This document shows, piece after piece, positions 49,452-63,866 of a stretch of 64,000 bases of DNA; positions within the stretch are counted from its first letter, which is position 1; every line of letters starts with the position of its first letter. The translations under genes and the position numbers were made by a program. Source of the stretch: Engraulis encrasicolus (Eukaryota > Chordata > Actinopteri > Clupeiformes > Engraulidae); assembly GCF_034702125.1 (NCBI RefSeq), contig NC_085858.1:55091624-55155623 (forward strand), written 5' to 3'. Below the pieces are notes generated by a model. The model saw only the letters and a program-made list of their open reading frames with translations. It had not been told where the DNA came from and ran no database searches.

Positions 49452-51874
49452 GATTGTATAACACATCCCTTCCTCATGTTGGATTCAGAATTATGAACAC
49501 CATTACATTTCAGGGGGTGCCATGGCACCACGTGCTAATATACCTGACCACATACAGGCAACACTACCCATACGGACCCAGTTTAGAATCTGGCCTGGGT
49601 CATTTCCCAACTCCTCCCTATCCCTCTCTCTCTCCAAATACTTCCCCATCTTTCTAGGCCCTACTGTCCTATCGCAATAAAGGCAAAAGACAACAAAATA
49701 TGCAAAAGTTCTGCAGACTGGAGACCTGTTGGGTCCATTGGCTTGGAAGCACATCAGTGGATGCAAAAACTAAGCAAAGACTCCCCACGTTGTTTGAATA
49801 AACCAAACCAATGGAAACTATCCTGTTTAAAGATCACTTTACTTTTCCAAACATATGTATATGTCTACATGGCACACTGTCAAAAAGAGAACGTAAATAC
49901 ATTTTTCGTGTCCAGCAGACCGTGGACACTATTGCATATTTTAAGAGGCAGCTTTGGCGCATTTGCGAAGGATTTAGTTTCATGCAAGGATGGAATGGAT
50001 TAGTTAATAAGGCTGAACGAGAGATCTTGTTAAAAGAAATATGTGATTCTGCCAAAAAAATGTGACTTCTGGAAAATTGCAAATTCTGTGGTGGATATTC
50101 ACTGTCATGCCTCAAATACCTTCGTATGGTAATGAGGCAAAAACGATTTTTCATGAACCACAGTTTTAATGCAGGGCAGCTGCATCGGTGTGACTTCTAA
50201 CCCTTGTAATATCCAGTTATTTTAGGCACTCCTCAGCCTTCAGTTTACTGTAAAATTGTTTGCAGCCCCATAGAAAAGATCCATGCTAAAATCATTTCAA
50301 ACCCAAATCCACACACGCATATTGGGAAAACAATATCCCCACAATTATAGCACTGAGTTATGTATGAAATAGGCCTGCAAAGACATACCAAATACGAAAG
50401 ATTTGGCACCTTGATGACACTTTTATTTATTTATAAAATCCAAATATTATTTGTTCAAACCATAAAGCAAGACAAAATTCTTAATGTGATCAATATAGTT
50501 TGGTGTATATGAACTCAAACACTGGGGAGACAAATTCAACACGCTTCTTGTTGGTCCTGGTCTCAAGTGTTCAATTAACACTTCAATTTACTGTGTGATT
50601 AATATGGTGCTAGAGGTTTATCAAATAGAAAAAGCAGTACTATGTCTGATGTGGAAAAATTACAACACTATTACTTGACCATACATAATTTCACCAGTTA
50701 TTCCACTGTAGCTAATGAGGCATACTGTGAGAGGACTTCTACATTTACTTTATACACCTCTGCATGTCTGACTTTTCAGTCAATAGCCTATAAATGATGA
50801 ACTCATGAACACTTTGCAAGTCATTACAACACGCTTCTTGTTAGTCTCACTCTCTACGTGTTGATTTAACACGGCAAAATCAACTGTGCCATGCCTGACA
50901 TGACATGCATGTGATGTGAGCCCGGCTGCCTTGCACCGCCACCTACTCACCAGCAGGGGGATCCAGCAGATGCAGGACGTGACCATGATGCCCAGGAGCT
51001 GCACCACCATCTCAATGTCATGGGACTTGGTGGAGCGCCGCGAACACGTCCTTTGCTTTATCCTGGCGTGCACCAGCGTGATCCCGCTGATGGTGTTGCA
51101 CACCAGCGCCACGGCCAGAGAAGTCAGTCCCAACAGGGCGAAGATCAGCACGAAGACCATGTCACTGGCCCTGGTATCCTCCAGCACGCTGATGAAGCAC
51201 CAAGTCTTGGGGTGCTGGTAGGTGTAGCGTCCCAGGTTGAAGGAGGGCAGCAGGGCCACCAACAGAGCCATGAGCCAGATGAGCACCAGCACCAGCTTGG
51301 TACGCGTCACGCTGACCCAGGAGGCGTGCAGCAAGGGGCGCGTCACCCCCAGGCACCGCTCGGCCGCCATGGCGCAGCCCATGAAGAGCGGGCACAGGCC
51401 GAAGAACACCATGCAGCCCCCCAGGAACTGGCAGGACGGGTCCACGCTGCCCGAGTCGTTGTGCGAGAGCTGGTGCGCCAGGCCGTGGCCCTCCATGTAG
51501 TGCTGGAGCACCAGGGCGCCGGGGATGACGTGGCCCGCCAGGTCCGTGGCCACCAGGGAGGAGGCGAAGAGCAGGAAGGTGGCCTTGGAGCGCCGGCGCA
51601 TGCGCTTGTAGGCCTTGGCCAGGATGAACAGGGCCAGCACGTTGGAGACGATGCCCAGGGTCATGTTCAGCACCGCCATGGCGGGGGAAGACCCGGAACC
51701 GGAGCCGTGAACCGAGCTGGACCCGGACCCGGACCCGGAGCCGGGATCATCATTGTTCCCCACCGCTGCCACCTCCGCCACAGAGGCCGGGCCCAGGGCT
51801 GGGGCCAGGGTGTGGTTGGTGGCACTCAGGGGTGCTGTTGGAGAAGCGTTGTAATGCTGCATAGCCAACATCAT
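48937..51874 (-). CDS. PTGER1: Prostaglandin E2 receptor EP1 subtype
   Basis: Coding exons 50951-51874 and 48937-49215 (minus) join in phase 0 to 400 residues, interrupted in TM6 (CICWIPLL|IFDLM). It is a rhodopsin-class GPCR for PGE2 at the plasma membrane; EP1 signals through Gq/calcium. Visible: two N-glycosylation sites (N9, N20), a Gly/Ser-rich N-terminus, TM1 about 65-88 (NMTLGIVSNVLALFILAKAY), TM2 ATDLAGHVIPGALVLQ, ECL1/TM3 CQFLGGCMVFFGLCPL with ERC in place of DRY, ECL2 GRYTYQHPKTWCF (prostanoid signature, with PG replaced by PK), and TM7 RLASTNQVLDPWVYILLR with the ligand-carboxylate Arg. It is closer to EP1 than to EP3/FP/TP by these stretches. An acceptor at 51918 gives a 5'UTR, so a noncoding exon lies upstream. 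Confidence 0.92.
49372..49451. repeat. (CA)n microsatellite in PTGER1 intron
   Basis: About 80 bp of CA repeats, 160 bp into the intron upstream of the last PTGER1 exon. Confidence 0.97.
50510..50900. repeat. MITE-like fragments in PTGER1 intron
   Basis: Two segments (near 50540-50600 and 50825-50895) share AACACGCTTCTTGTT and GTGTT-AATTAACAC-type inverted motifs, similar to the repeat at 63735-63866. Boundaries unclear. Confidence 0.4.
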
Positions 51875-52018
51875 GCGGCCAAGGATTCGTCCACTGGGTT
51901 CCTCACTGATTCAAGGCACTATGAGATTAAAAAGCCATATAAAACCAATTAAATAATTTCAGACACCACAAAATAAAAATGTTACGTTCATTTTAGCACA
52001 TGATTACAATGTAGATGA

Positions 52019-52142
52019 CTCTTTTATTAGCCTATGTATTAGGTTCATTATGTCTAACTGTTTAACTTAAACACTTAGGGTTTTCTTAAACTTTTACATG
52101 TCTTAAGGCAAAAGAAAACCCTAAGTGTTCTTTTATTAGCCG
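52019..52142. repeat. Hairpin bounded by 13-bp direct repeats
   Basis: TCTTTTATTAGCC occurs at about 52019-52031 and 52130-52142. Between them, AACACTTAGGGTTTTCTT pairs with AAGAAAACCCTAAGTGTT nearby. A small insertion with its target duplication is one reading. Confidence 0.5.
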
Positions 52143-52199
52143 TTTTAGCTGATTATAGGTGGTTTTGAAATTGTACAGCCTCCTCTGGCCTTATTTGTT

Positions 52200-52390
52200 T
52201 GTTTTTTTTTTAAATTGGGGGGGCGGGGGGTTGCCTTTATTTATGTGACAGGACAGTGAAGACATGGACAGGGGGTGAGAGTGAGAGAGAGACAGGGAAG
52301 TGTCGGCAAAGGACCAGGCCAGAATTGAACCCCGGTCGCCGGCATATAGCCCTGGTGCCCTATTAGGCCACGGTAAGGCCCTGGCCTTCT
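52200..52390 (-). mobile_element. tRNA-derived SINE upstream of PTGER1 coding exon
   Basis: On the minus strand, CAGGGCCTTACCGTGGCCTA is followed by an A-box-like GTGGCCTAATAGGG and a B-box-like GGGTTCAATTC, then a GACA/CTCTC body and an A/T-rich tail. Pol III SINE structure. It lies in the 5' intron of PTGER1. Confidence 0.65.
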
Positions 52391-53897
52391 TCTTATGCAT
52401 CAGTAATGTTTTTACCTTGCTATAAACTATTTTTAGATCTCAAGTGCAGATCACTGTGTCACTATTTATGTGTACAGCATACTGATATACACACTGGGGA
52501 TGGCATCAGGATTAAACACGTCTGTGTAACCTGGACATGGTGCATTAAACATTTTAGAAGCTGTTTATACGTTTATGGATCTTTTTAAAAAACGCATTAG
52601 TTTTGGCCTTTCGTTTACACGTACGGTAAACGAGTTTTAAAATCTGCTGATCAAAAATCCGGCTTTAAATATATCAACATTTAGGGGGCTGAAACACACC
52701 TGTTACAATGGAGTTGTTATTTTTATCCACATAATGTGTTTACAAGTTAACAGATGAAAAAAATATCCACATTTAAAACTATCCGGATACGTGTTGACAG
52801 CACCTCAGTTAAGAGAATAGGCAGAAAGTACTTTTCTGCTCTATCTGATGACTTTTATTGGATGCGTGCACAGAGACAGCAACAAATAGGCCATCCCTGA
52901 GTTTTGAGCAAGTTTACGATTGATACAGCATAAGAGTGAGTTCAGAGACCATAAGATTAAATGTAACAACAACAATGCCAGTGGATTTGTTGAGACAACA
53001 GATGAAGTTGACAGCTCCCACAGGATAAAATTGCTGTGACTAAGAATGTGACTCATTGTGCATGGCCAAATGATGTATTAATAGAACCGAATTATACCTC
53101 TAAGGTAAATCATGTTGTTTTAATTGGTCATGTTATGCCATCACTCAGTTTGAATCCAGCATGTTGTGTGAACTGAAGCTTTTCCTAGATTTTTCCCTCT
53201 CGGGGTGAGAATGTGGGGCAAGTCAGAACACCTTCTAGCAGCAGAATGTTGCTGAGCTGTACAAAACCATGATACAGGGCCTTTCTGAGAAAGCATTCAC
53301 TGAGACATTATTTGCACGTCTCATGTTGATCTGATATAGTTGTATGCAACTGCTCAATACACTCTGATGGCTGACAAAGAGATATTGCTTGTACTCTCAA
53401 TACGCTTGGCCACCTGTTGTCGCAATGCTGTCTCCAGGATGTGAGAATACACAAGGGTCACTTTTGTTCCCCCTTTTTTGCACAAGGCAGAACACGCTGT
53501 CCTTACATAGAAACCCCTGATGGCTTTACCTGCTTTGCAGACCCATCAGGGCATCAGATGGGATTGGTTTGCTTTCCTGCATGCAAAGTTTCAGAGTTGC
53601 AATTTCAACTGGTGTTTGATTAGCACACTAGGCAAACAAAATCACTTTCAAACTGTTTGATTAAAGCAAATAATGAGTCAGTGCACTGGTCACAGGTTAT
53701 ATTGACCCTTTGAATTATCTACCTGCAAATGAACATTTTCAGAGCACCCATAGACAACGCACTAGCCTATCTCTTTATACACCCCCCCACCCCCCATTCC
53801 ATTTATACATTTTTTGGCATTGTATAATGAGACGTGAATGCAGAACATGATTATGAAGTATTATATTTCATACAGACAACAGATGGGCGCACCTTAC

Positions 53898-54215
53898 CTC
53901 ATTAGAAGCGTCCTCTGGTGCGCTGATATGTCTTCCTGAGTGAAATATTAAAACGTGACCCATAATTAAGTCCAAAATTTGAGGAAATGACGAATCTGAT
54001 TTTCAATCCAAAGCGCAGAATCTTATCCCATTTAAAGAACAAGGATATTGTTTTCTGTGCAGATAAATGTCTCTGTCTTTCCGTGTAAGAAATCCTGAAG
54101 AATCCGAAATAGTCCTCATTCTCCTCTGTTGAAAGAATATATTCAATTTTTTCGGCAAGACGGTCACAACTGTTACAAGTGAAAACACGACCTCTCCACT
54201 GGTTCTCTGACTTAA
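53898..54215 (-). promoter_or_regulatory. PTGER1: Putative PTGER1 noncoding first exon and promoter
   Basis: A donor AATGAG|GTAAGGT on the minus strand at 53898/53897 could splice to the acceptor at 51918. A TATA-like CAGTATTTAAG occurs on the minus strand near 54210-54220. The region beyond (54230-54340) is GC-richer than its surroundings. Exon limits are inferred. Confidence 0.4.
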
Positions 54216-54299
54216 ATACTGTTAAGAGTCAAGTTCTCGGCTTCGGGTAGTGCTTCAAGAGCGCGAGCGCAGCCCCTGGGCGTCTCCGAGGTACCACAG

Positions 54300-55680
<1,381 letters not shown>

Positions 55681-55689
55681 TGCGGGGTA

Positions 55690-55776
55690 TTCACAGAGGG
55701 ACAGCAAGAGGAACCATCACATCCGGGCTCCCCAGCGCTTCAAATGAACCTACAGAGACAGTCAAGATGGACGATG
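55690..55776 (+). other. Possible first exon with start codon (weak)
   Basis: GTCAAGATGGACGATG|GTAAGAGG gives MDD followed by a good donor in phase 1, with a purine at -3. No downstream plus-strand exon was recognised in the window, so this could be chance or the start of a gene extending past the right edge. Confidence 0.2.
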
Positions 55777-56462
55777 GTAAGAGGCTAAGAGCCCATATAG
55801 TCCCCAAAGAAAATGTTATAAACAGACCTCCCGCATAGGCGCATGGCCCATTGCTTTTTTTGTATTAACCTTCTTAAATGTTATGAACTTATAACACACT
55901 GGCTGAGGTCAGAAAGGCAGCCATTATTCCGAGAGTGAACAAAAGGCCAGTGTCCAGTTCTTTTCTGCAGAAGACACCCCAGAGCTTAAGAGTACATGGG
56001 AGAGGAGGGGATAGGAGGGTTTTGGGAGACGGCACGCCTCAGCGAAGCAGCAATGTGAACTCTCAAAGACACAGCTACGTCAAATCTCAGGGTGACTTGT
56101 TTTGGATGTCGAATGGAAGCGCTGACAAAGAGTGATCTGCTTTTTTTAAATAACTTTTTTTTGGGGGGGGGGGGGGGGGGCTGTGGTACTTGGCCACAAG
56201 CTCCTCATAACCATATGGACTATTCCCTCCCACAAAGACAGCGAAAAGTGTTCGGTTTGGCCCGTGTGGCCGTTTTTCCACTCCCGCATTTTGTGGTCCG
56301 GCCTCATAAATCCATATCTCGACATGAAACTCTGCTGCTTAAAAGGCCTGACATTTGGCGGACTCCCCAGCAAGCTCCTCCAACACCAAACCCCCACCTT
56401 GAAGACATGTGTTTCTTGGAGGTCAACATATGAGCGGACCCTCTTGTGCTTTTGATGTCCTC

Positions 56463-56697
56463 CAGAGGAGTTTCTAACCCAGTCCATTTTTTTTTGTAAA
56501 AGCCCCCTGAACCTCATCATAAGCCTCCCAAACCCCCTTACCCCCTTAGTATTAAAAAATAAAATGGACTTGGAAAAAGCCCCCCAATGGCAACTAAGCG
56601 CCAAGCCCCCTCTCACCTGTATCCTTCTCAACGCCCCCCATAGGGCTCCCCAATGGCCCCCTTTGGGTGGCTGTAGAGCCCCCGTTGAGAAACACTA
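56463..56697. repeat. C-rich hAT-like relic
   Basis: Ends GTTGAGAAACACTAG and has CCCCC-rich body; related to 42417-42670 by its right terminus. The left terminus is decayed. Confidence 0.45.
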
Positions 56698-56719
56698 GTC
56701 CAGGCATTGCTCTCTCTGT

Positions 56720-56900
56720 AGCCTTTTAGCGCAGATGGGCCCACTGGAGGACCCAGTCACTCATTGCTGAAAACTGAAAAGACTCAAATACATCATAACA
56801 ACATTACAGAGAGCCCGAAGTAACAGTTTAAGACTTGGACATTACAATTATGGTGACAGTCAGGGTAGGCTGCACAAAGGCTTTAATACAGCAGCAATTT
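56720..56900 (+). repeat. Dispersed repeat family, copy 2
   Basis: GCAGATGGGCCC...ACATCATAACAACATTACAGAGAG matches 9428-9615 and 57858-57976. Confidence 0.65.
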
Positions 56901-57585
56901 ATGCCCTAAAACCTGAAGTGATGAAAGAGAAATTTCTATAAGAAAGAGAATTTTCTCTAAGTCCAGAAGCAATGTTCTCAAACCCCAAATGAACACATTA
57001 TTAGCGACAAAAGTCTCTGATAACTGATGCATATGGTGAACTTTCACTTCTTTGTTGGCTTGAGATCACAAAGACCACTCTTGAAGTCTGGGTTAAACTC
57101 CTGTTATTATAGATGATGCTCATTTTGATCCAGCCCTGCGTTCCAGGTTTTGGCTGAACTCTCAGGATGAACGGCTGACAGCGCTATGGGTGCCAACGCA
57201 AACTGAGTAAGCGTTTCCATTTCATGATACCTTTGGATGGAATAATAATAATAATAATAAAAGTATCCACCTGAATTACCTGGAAGTAATTTTGAAAACA
57301 ACATAAATCTTACAGAAGCCCTCTGCAAGAATTTTATCTGATGTATTGGTGGTGGTGGAAACATGAATGTGTCAACATATATTTCATATAATGTTCATTT
57401 TCATTATTCCAGTTGAGTATGCACTTTACTCTCTTGGGGGCTTAAAGCAGAGAGGGAGGACATTCCTCAGTCTGGCTGCCTTCTCACACGGCCTCTCAGG
57501 AGCAAAGCGAAGGGAACCGATGACAAGGTTTGTCTAGATGAAGAACTAAACTACAGCGCAGAAAAGTTACATCAACGAAAATTTA

Positions 57586-57652
57586 AAAAATGGGTCAGAC
57601 AGAAGGGCACTGCACTGCTACGCAGGGGACCCGGGTTCGATTCCCAAGGTCA

Positions 57653-57697
<45 letters not shown>

Positions 57698-57715
57698 CCC
57701 TCTCCCACTCACCTA
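57586..57715 (+). repeat. SINE-like head followed by a poly-C tract
   Basis: GGGACCCGGGTTCGATTCCC contains a Pol III B-box. It runs directly into a poly-C tract of about 43 nt (57652-57694), where the assembly may be inexact. Confidence 0.5.
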
Positions 57716-57857
57716 CGGAAAAAAAATGATACATTAGAGATTGGGGATATACTGGAATAATACCACTGCATTAAAAGTATGTTGAGTGTAGAGAATTAAA
57801 ACATGCCAGGGTAAAGGAGAAATTCTGATTGTGATTGGTAGAATTTGAATATGGTGC

Positions 57858-57976
57858 GTAGCCTCTTACTGCAGCAGGGGTCGCCAGGGACCCTATTCAC
57901 TTGCTGAAAATGCTTAACTACATCATAACAACATTGCTATGACATTACAGAGAGACCATAGTGCTGCACTAAGGGG
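57858..57976 (+). repeat. Dispersed repeat family, copy 3
   Basis: CTACATCATAACAACATTGC and CACTAAGGGGTTAAA match copy 1 at 9428-9615. Confidence 0.65.
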
Positions 57977-58838
57977 TTAAACCAGACTCACTAAGACAGA
58001 CAGCCAAGGGCCTTGAATACAGAATAGACTGAAGGTATCTGGACCTGAAGGTATGCACTATTTACCAGACTAGAGAGAGGAATTGGGCAACATAAGGTGT
58101 TGCATTGATCTCACGCCACTGCTGACACTTGAGAGGCCCTCGAGGTATCTATCAGCAAACAGCACTACGAGGCTCAGATGAATGGAGTGCAACTTTCACT
58201 CCCCTCTCTCCATAGAATTCCTGTGGGCTCCATGGATGCTGTCTAACCGAGACTCGGTTGACCACACGCAGGGAAAAATATCTGTCCTTTCCCATCCTGA
58301 GATCACTGTGGTCCCGGGGTGTATATGAGGGGAGAGGAGAGAGGGGGGGGGGGGGAGAAGATACCAAGGGCCAAAATTAGGATGCTGCTGCAGGGGAAAA
58401 AAATAACAAGGCCAAGATTTGGGCCTGGATGACAATGGAATGCATTTAGCAGTAATAGAGTTGTTTGTTATGATGAACCAGTTTTCTTGATTTAGTTACT
58501 CATAGTTACTCATGTAGCTGACCTACATTATGGGTTGGTAGTCAAACGCAGTATGAGTCATAATTTGTGTACCTTAATATGACTAAACTCATTCATGATC
58601 TTGCTGTCTGATAGCAGTTTGTGAAACTGCAAAGTGAAATAAAATGAATGATCTGCAAAGCCTTTGGTAATATAAAGTTTAAAAAAACACAATGCAACAT
58701 GTCAATAAGCTACTTAATACTATTTAGGTTGGACAATACCATGTTAAAGTCATTTTACTCCATTCAGAGTTCTATGCAGTTACTGCATTGCTTTGTGGGG
58801 CGGTATAGCACATAATGATCACATTTGTAGCTGGGGCA

Positions 58839-58870
58839 AGGGTTAGGGTTAGAGTTTGGGTTAGGGTTGG
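58839..58870 (+). repeat. Short interstitial telomere-like repeat
   Basis: Degenerate GGGTTA units (AGGGTTAGGGTTAGAG, then TTTGGGTTAGGGTT), about five copies. Confidence 0.7.
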
Positions 58871-58994
58871 AGAAGCACTTTGCTCCACCAGCTAAATTAT
58901 AGGAACAACATAGTCTGCTCAAGTAACAGCCGTGTTCAGACACTTAAATTACTCTGTACACATTGACTTCGGTGAAGGGTGCAATAGAAATATA

Positions 58995-59551
<557 letters not shown>

Positions 59552-60188
59552 CAGCAATTCACTTTTCACTTAAATTTGCAGGAGGATTTTTCAAGAGAAG
59601 CTTGACGTCTCCAATTGCCTTCAAGTATTTTTGTCAATTATTTTCAATTTCGAGAGCTTACATACCACCATGCCCTTGCTGTGTACTGTTCAAGTTCTTT
59701 AGCACAAGACTTTCAGCAAAAACAATCTTGCTGAGAATGGGAGCGGACAATTAGTGTCTGAGGTTAGCAAACTATCTGTTTGCAACATGGAGGGAAGCAG
59801 GATGAGAGACAGACACCCTCACTGTACAGGATTACAACACTGGCCAATGGTTTGACTACAGGGAAAACAGAATGGTGGACGGACACCAGAGAGAAACTAA
59901 TCCATTTCAGCATGAGTAAATGTAACAAACGAGCCAACGTTCTGTCATTACAAAATGTCAAAACATGGTTGTTTGCAATGAAAAGGAAGCATGGAGTGCA
60001 GTGTTGCCGCCATCGAACATGTGAATGGGAGGGTATCTTCAGTAAGCGTAAACATGAATTTGCAGACACTGATCTGTAACATGTTGCAGTTATACAAAAA
60101 TTATGCACAATTTGGTGAAATCAGCTGGGGCGAAGAAGAATACAAAAAAAGGAGTGCACTTATAACAAAAACGGAATCACTTTGTGTC

Positions 60189-60586
60189 CAGGGCTTGACA
60201 TTAACTTTTTCGCTTGACAGCCACGGTGGCTAGTGGTATTCCCGAGTCACTAGCCAGCTATTCTACTAGCAACATTTTGTTTTTTATCATGACACTGTAC
60301 AGCTTACCTCAGAAGATGAGGTGCATAAAGCAAGAAGATGATTGCATGGGTTTCTACATAGATATAAAACAAACAGAAACTGAGTAACTGATCTTTTTCT
60401 TGTACTTAAATACAAACAATTGATACACCAGGGACAAAGTGCAGAATATGCGCTATTCTGATATGTCATACCAAAGAATAAGATAGGCCTACCTGCCAAA
60501 TTGGCTAGTGACGCTGAAATTGTTACCAGCCACAGCCAAGTTTTACCAGCATTTGGCCGGTTGGCAGGTGCCAGTGTCAAGCCCTG
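60189..60586. mobile_element. hAT-type MITE (398 bp), reverse relative of 20594-20993
   Basis: Ends CAGGGCTTGACA and TGTCAAGCCCTG, with a perfect 8-bp duplication TTTGTGTC at 60181-60188 and 60587-60594. Its right end, complemented, matches the left end of the FARSA element (GCTGGTAAAACTTGGCTGTG in both). Confidence 0.92.
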
Positions 60587-62318
60587 TTTGTGTCACACAA
60601 ACACACTGTCCTATGAGGAAACCAGGACTCCCATCTGCTCAACGTCTGTGGCTTCAACATTCCCATCATTGGCTGCCTCCAAATTCCCCATAACTCTTAT
60701 AATGTGAAGCTTTTACTTAAAACTGATATGTTGCGGGTGTAGAGTACAATGGCACATATTTGTTATGTGTGGTGTCAGTCACACATGAACACCCCTTTGT
60801 GATCTATAGATATGGCAGCTTGAGCCTGCCTGAAAGGGATAGTGGCTTATAATAGCAATACTACAAAGCAGAGGTGGGTTAAGGAGAATGTCAACCTTTG
60901 GCTGACACTTTAAACCACATTGGGATGTCAAGTAAACAAATAAGATGTGAGAGAATTCGCTGAAAGTAACCGCAGCTTCCTCTGTCATGCAGAGACACAC
61001 AGAAAGATGTTACTTTCCTCTGAGAAGCAGCTGCACACATTCCACAACAGTGTCATGACTGCTTTATGTCACAAAATAGCATATTTCCCTCATATGATAT
61101 ATTTTTAAAGAAACTCAAAATTTCCTGGTAGTTACAGTCGCATGTTGGTTTATGGGCTGATGAGGTAGGCCTATCTGGGTCATGTCCTAAAAGCATATTT
61201 AATATCCATCATGCACATGCATATTGTACATCTCCCTGTGACATACTGTACAGTGGCTCATGGGTCTCCCATTATATTATTCTTCATGGTCATTTTCTGA
61301 AGGCTACTGTACTGAGCCTGACAAAAATGGACCCCCTGGGGGGTGCTCCTTGTTGCTCTAACACTGTTCTCTAGACATTCAGAGCAGAGGCTGCCACGGC
61401 CCACACGTCGGCTCGGCTTAAGACTGACACCCTTTAAAAGACTCAATTCTACCAGAAGACTGCATGGAAAACTACTAGCATTGGGACAGCCAATGACCTC
61501 AGCCACGCAGAGAGACAGGGATGATAGATGGCTCCACACCACAGCAACACAGCACAAGTTTTGGAAGTGTTTTTTTTTCTCCACCGGGTTTTGGTTGACA
61601 GTGATGAGGAACATGTGATTAATGGTAAAAGGTGATTAATGGAACATGGGCAGACGTCGGATAGACAGAGGCTGTAATTCTGGGGCACCAGAGGGATGAT
61701 TTCTGGGTCATTTTTACCCCATGTCTTTATCGAGTGTTCAGTGTACTTTAAATCAACTTTCACGACTGTCGTAACTTTGCGGCAAAGGCAGTTGATCAAA
61801 CAGAATTAGGAAAAAAACATCTTGAGGGAAACGCATCAAACCTATTTAGCCTACTACTCACACAGTCCTGGAAAGGGGTGTTATTAATGATAATATAACG
61901 TTTGCTAATTCTGGCAGGCCGGAGGCACACATTTCATTAGATATCAATAAATCACCTTCCAAAATGTCTTAGGTCAATGAATTTAGAAATGGAGCTGGCT
62001 GGGCTGGCCTTGAAAGATTCAAGATCCTGTTTTATTTTCCATGGTCATTACATGCCCCATTCACACTCCTCCAGCAGGCCTTTCCACAGCTGTAGGGCCT
62101 ACATTGGACTCTCCAGGAAGCACTCCATCGCATAGCCACCATGAAAGCATGACTATATTGGCCATATGGCATACTGGACATTACAGGGATTTTGGCCTGG
62201 TCCTCCCTCAATGTAGTTGTATAAGTTCTCATGCCACTATAGTCGACCTCTCCGATTCAGATTTAAATATTCATTTTGGCTGTTGTGGTCATAATAGCTT
62301 GTAATAGTCACAGGCTTA

Positions 62319-63603
62319 CAGTTTTTGCCTACTGCTTAAACACTATAGGCAGATGCTTAAACCAAAGTAGCATATCGCTAAGTTGTTGGTGCATAATTTA
62401 AACACTTATTGCTTGACTTTAAACAAAAGTAAGCATTACACTTTCATACCAGTTTAGCAAGGCACTTGCTCCTTTACGCAACACACAGACTCCAGCTGTC
62501 TACACACAATTTCATACACAAGACACTTTGTTCAAAAGTAAAATCTCAGAGTGTCATTGTGAAAACACATCTGTTAAAAAAACAAAACACACTGATGTAT
62601 GACAAGATTTAGACACAGACAATAAAACACATGCTTTCAAAATTGAACACTCTTCTGCCATGTTACAAAGTTGCATGCTTTATATTACATTGCATTTGTT
62701 TTATTTTGCATTTATTTGTTTTACTTTGATTGCTTGTATGCTAAACAAGGCGAATAGCACAATGGTACTAAAGTGTAGAATATGGAGTATGGCATTGACT
62801 GACTTAGCCTGATACATGCCGCCAAGAGTAGCCTTTTGTCTTCATCATCACATGTTAGGTAATGTGAACATGATAGTTTGTTGAAATAGTGTCATTTTCA
62901 GAACACAACCAAGCAAGACCACTTGAATAAACTGACTGAACATGATGTAATTTTGATGATGTCATGTAGATGTCAGCTGCATAGTGTGTCTGTGAAAATG
63001 TTTTGTATTTCGTGAATACCTCATACCTCATAACCAAACAAAGTAGCCTATATTGACTTGATTGTCATTGATGATTGTCATTACAGCATGTTGACGTAAA
63101 CCCATATTTATATCATACAGTATTTAGATGTTTGAAAATTTGTGAATATAACCAATACACAAAAAAGGTACATAAGCTCACCTACACACTGTTGTATTTA
63201 GAGTAATGTACTGTTTGAGATATATTTTGCTTCGGTTTAATGTCCTGTACTGTAAGGTGCAGTTTTGTAATGTACAGTATTGAATTTAGGGGTCTTGTGA
63301 AAATGTACATTCTGTGAGACTGAATAGACTGTTGTGTTTTGTATAAAGCAGACAATTGTTTTAAAGTTGATCTAATTTGTTTTCTCATTTGGTGCTTTTG
63401 TGTGTCTTTTGACATGAAAGTGAGGTTTTGACAAAAGATTGTAAGGTTTTTATGGCAATGTTTATGCTTTTATAGCAGAGCTTCATGTTGCCATATATGT
63501 GATGGGTTTATCTCCAAGTGTTGAGAGTAATTGGATTGTGTGTAGAGTTTTGACTCTATGAGCCAAATTTTGCAAATTGTGTGCAAGCAGTCGGCAAACA
63601 CTG
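62319..63603. mobile_element. Tc1/mariner-type relic, 1285 bp
   Basis: Left CAGTTTTTGCCTACTGCTTA and right complement CAGTGTTTGCCGACTGCTTG form a terminal inverted repeat of about 26 bp, flanked by TA on both sides (62317-62318, 63604-63605). The size suits a full element, but no transposase reading frame survives; the interior is A/T-rich. Confidence 0.75.
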
Positions 63604-63734
63604 TAATTGTATCTCTCAATGCCTGTCGGACTGGTCTTGGCTGAAAATGGCCCGCCAGATTTTTTGACCCAGGCCAGCCCTGCATCAAAACGAAAGCGAC
63701 AGCCCCCGCAGGTGCTGTTAAAACCTCTCACCCC

Positions 63735-63866
63735 ACTCAATGAACACATAGTAAATTGTGCAGTGTTTAATCAACACTTTTAGATCAGCACCAACACCAT
63801 GAGTGCAAAAATCTAACTCACTAAGGGTAGAATCTGACTCGCTGAAGTGTTGAAATTTACTGTGTA
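63735..63866. repeat. MITE-like repeat with GTGTTGA motifs
   Basis: AGTAAATT..GCAGTGTTTAATCAACACT on the left and AAGTGTTGAAATTTACTGTG on the right form an imperfect inverted repeat, resembling fragments at 50510-50900. Confidence 0.5.

Noticed and set aside
49760..50155. Overlapping 84-106-aa ORFs in the PTGER1 intron
   Set aside because: No recognisable domain, no splice partners; they lie inside the intron between two certain PTGER1 exons.
51020..51952. 310-aa plus-strand ORF over the PTGER1 exon
   Set aside because: It is the antisense shadow of the GC-rich receptor exon; the product is Gln/His/Gly-rich without domains, and the minus-strand frame is a clear GPCR.
60501..60707. MASDAEIVTSHSQ ORF as a gene start
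   Set aside because: Its first part lies inside the hAT element 60189-60586 and the rest has no domain or donor site.
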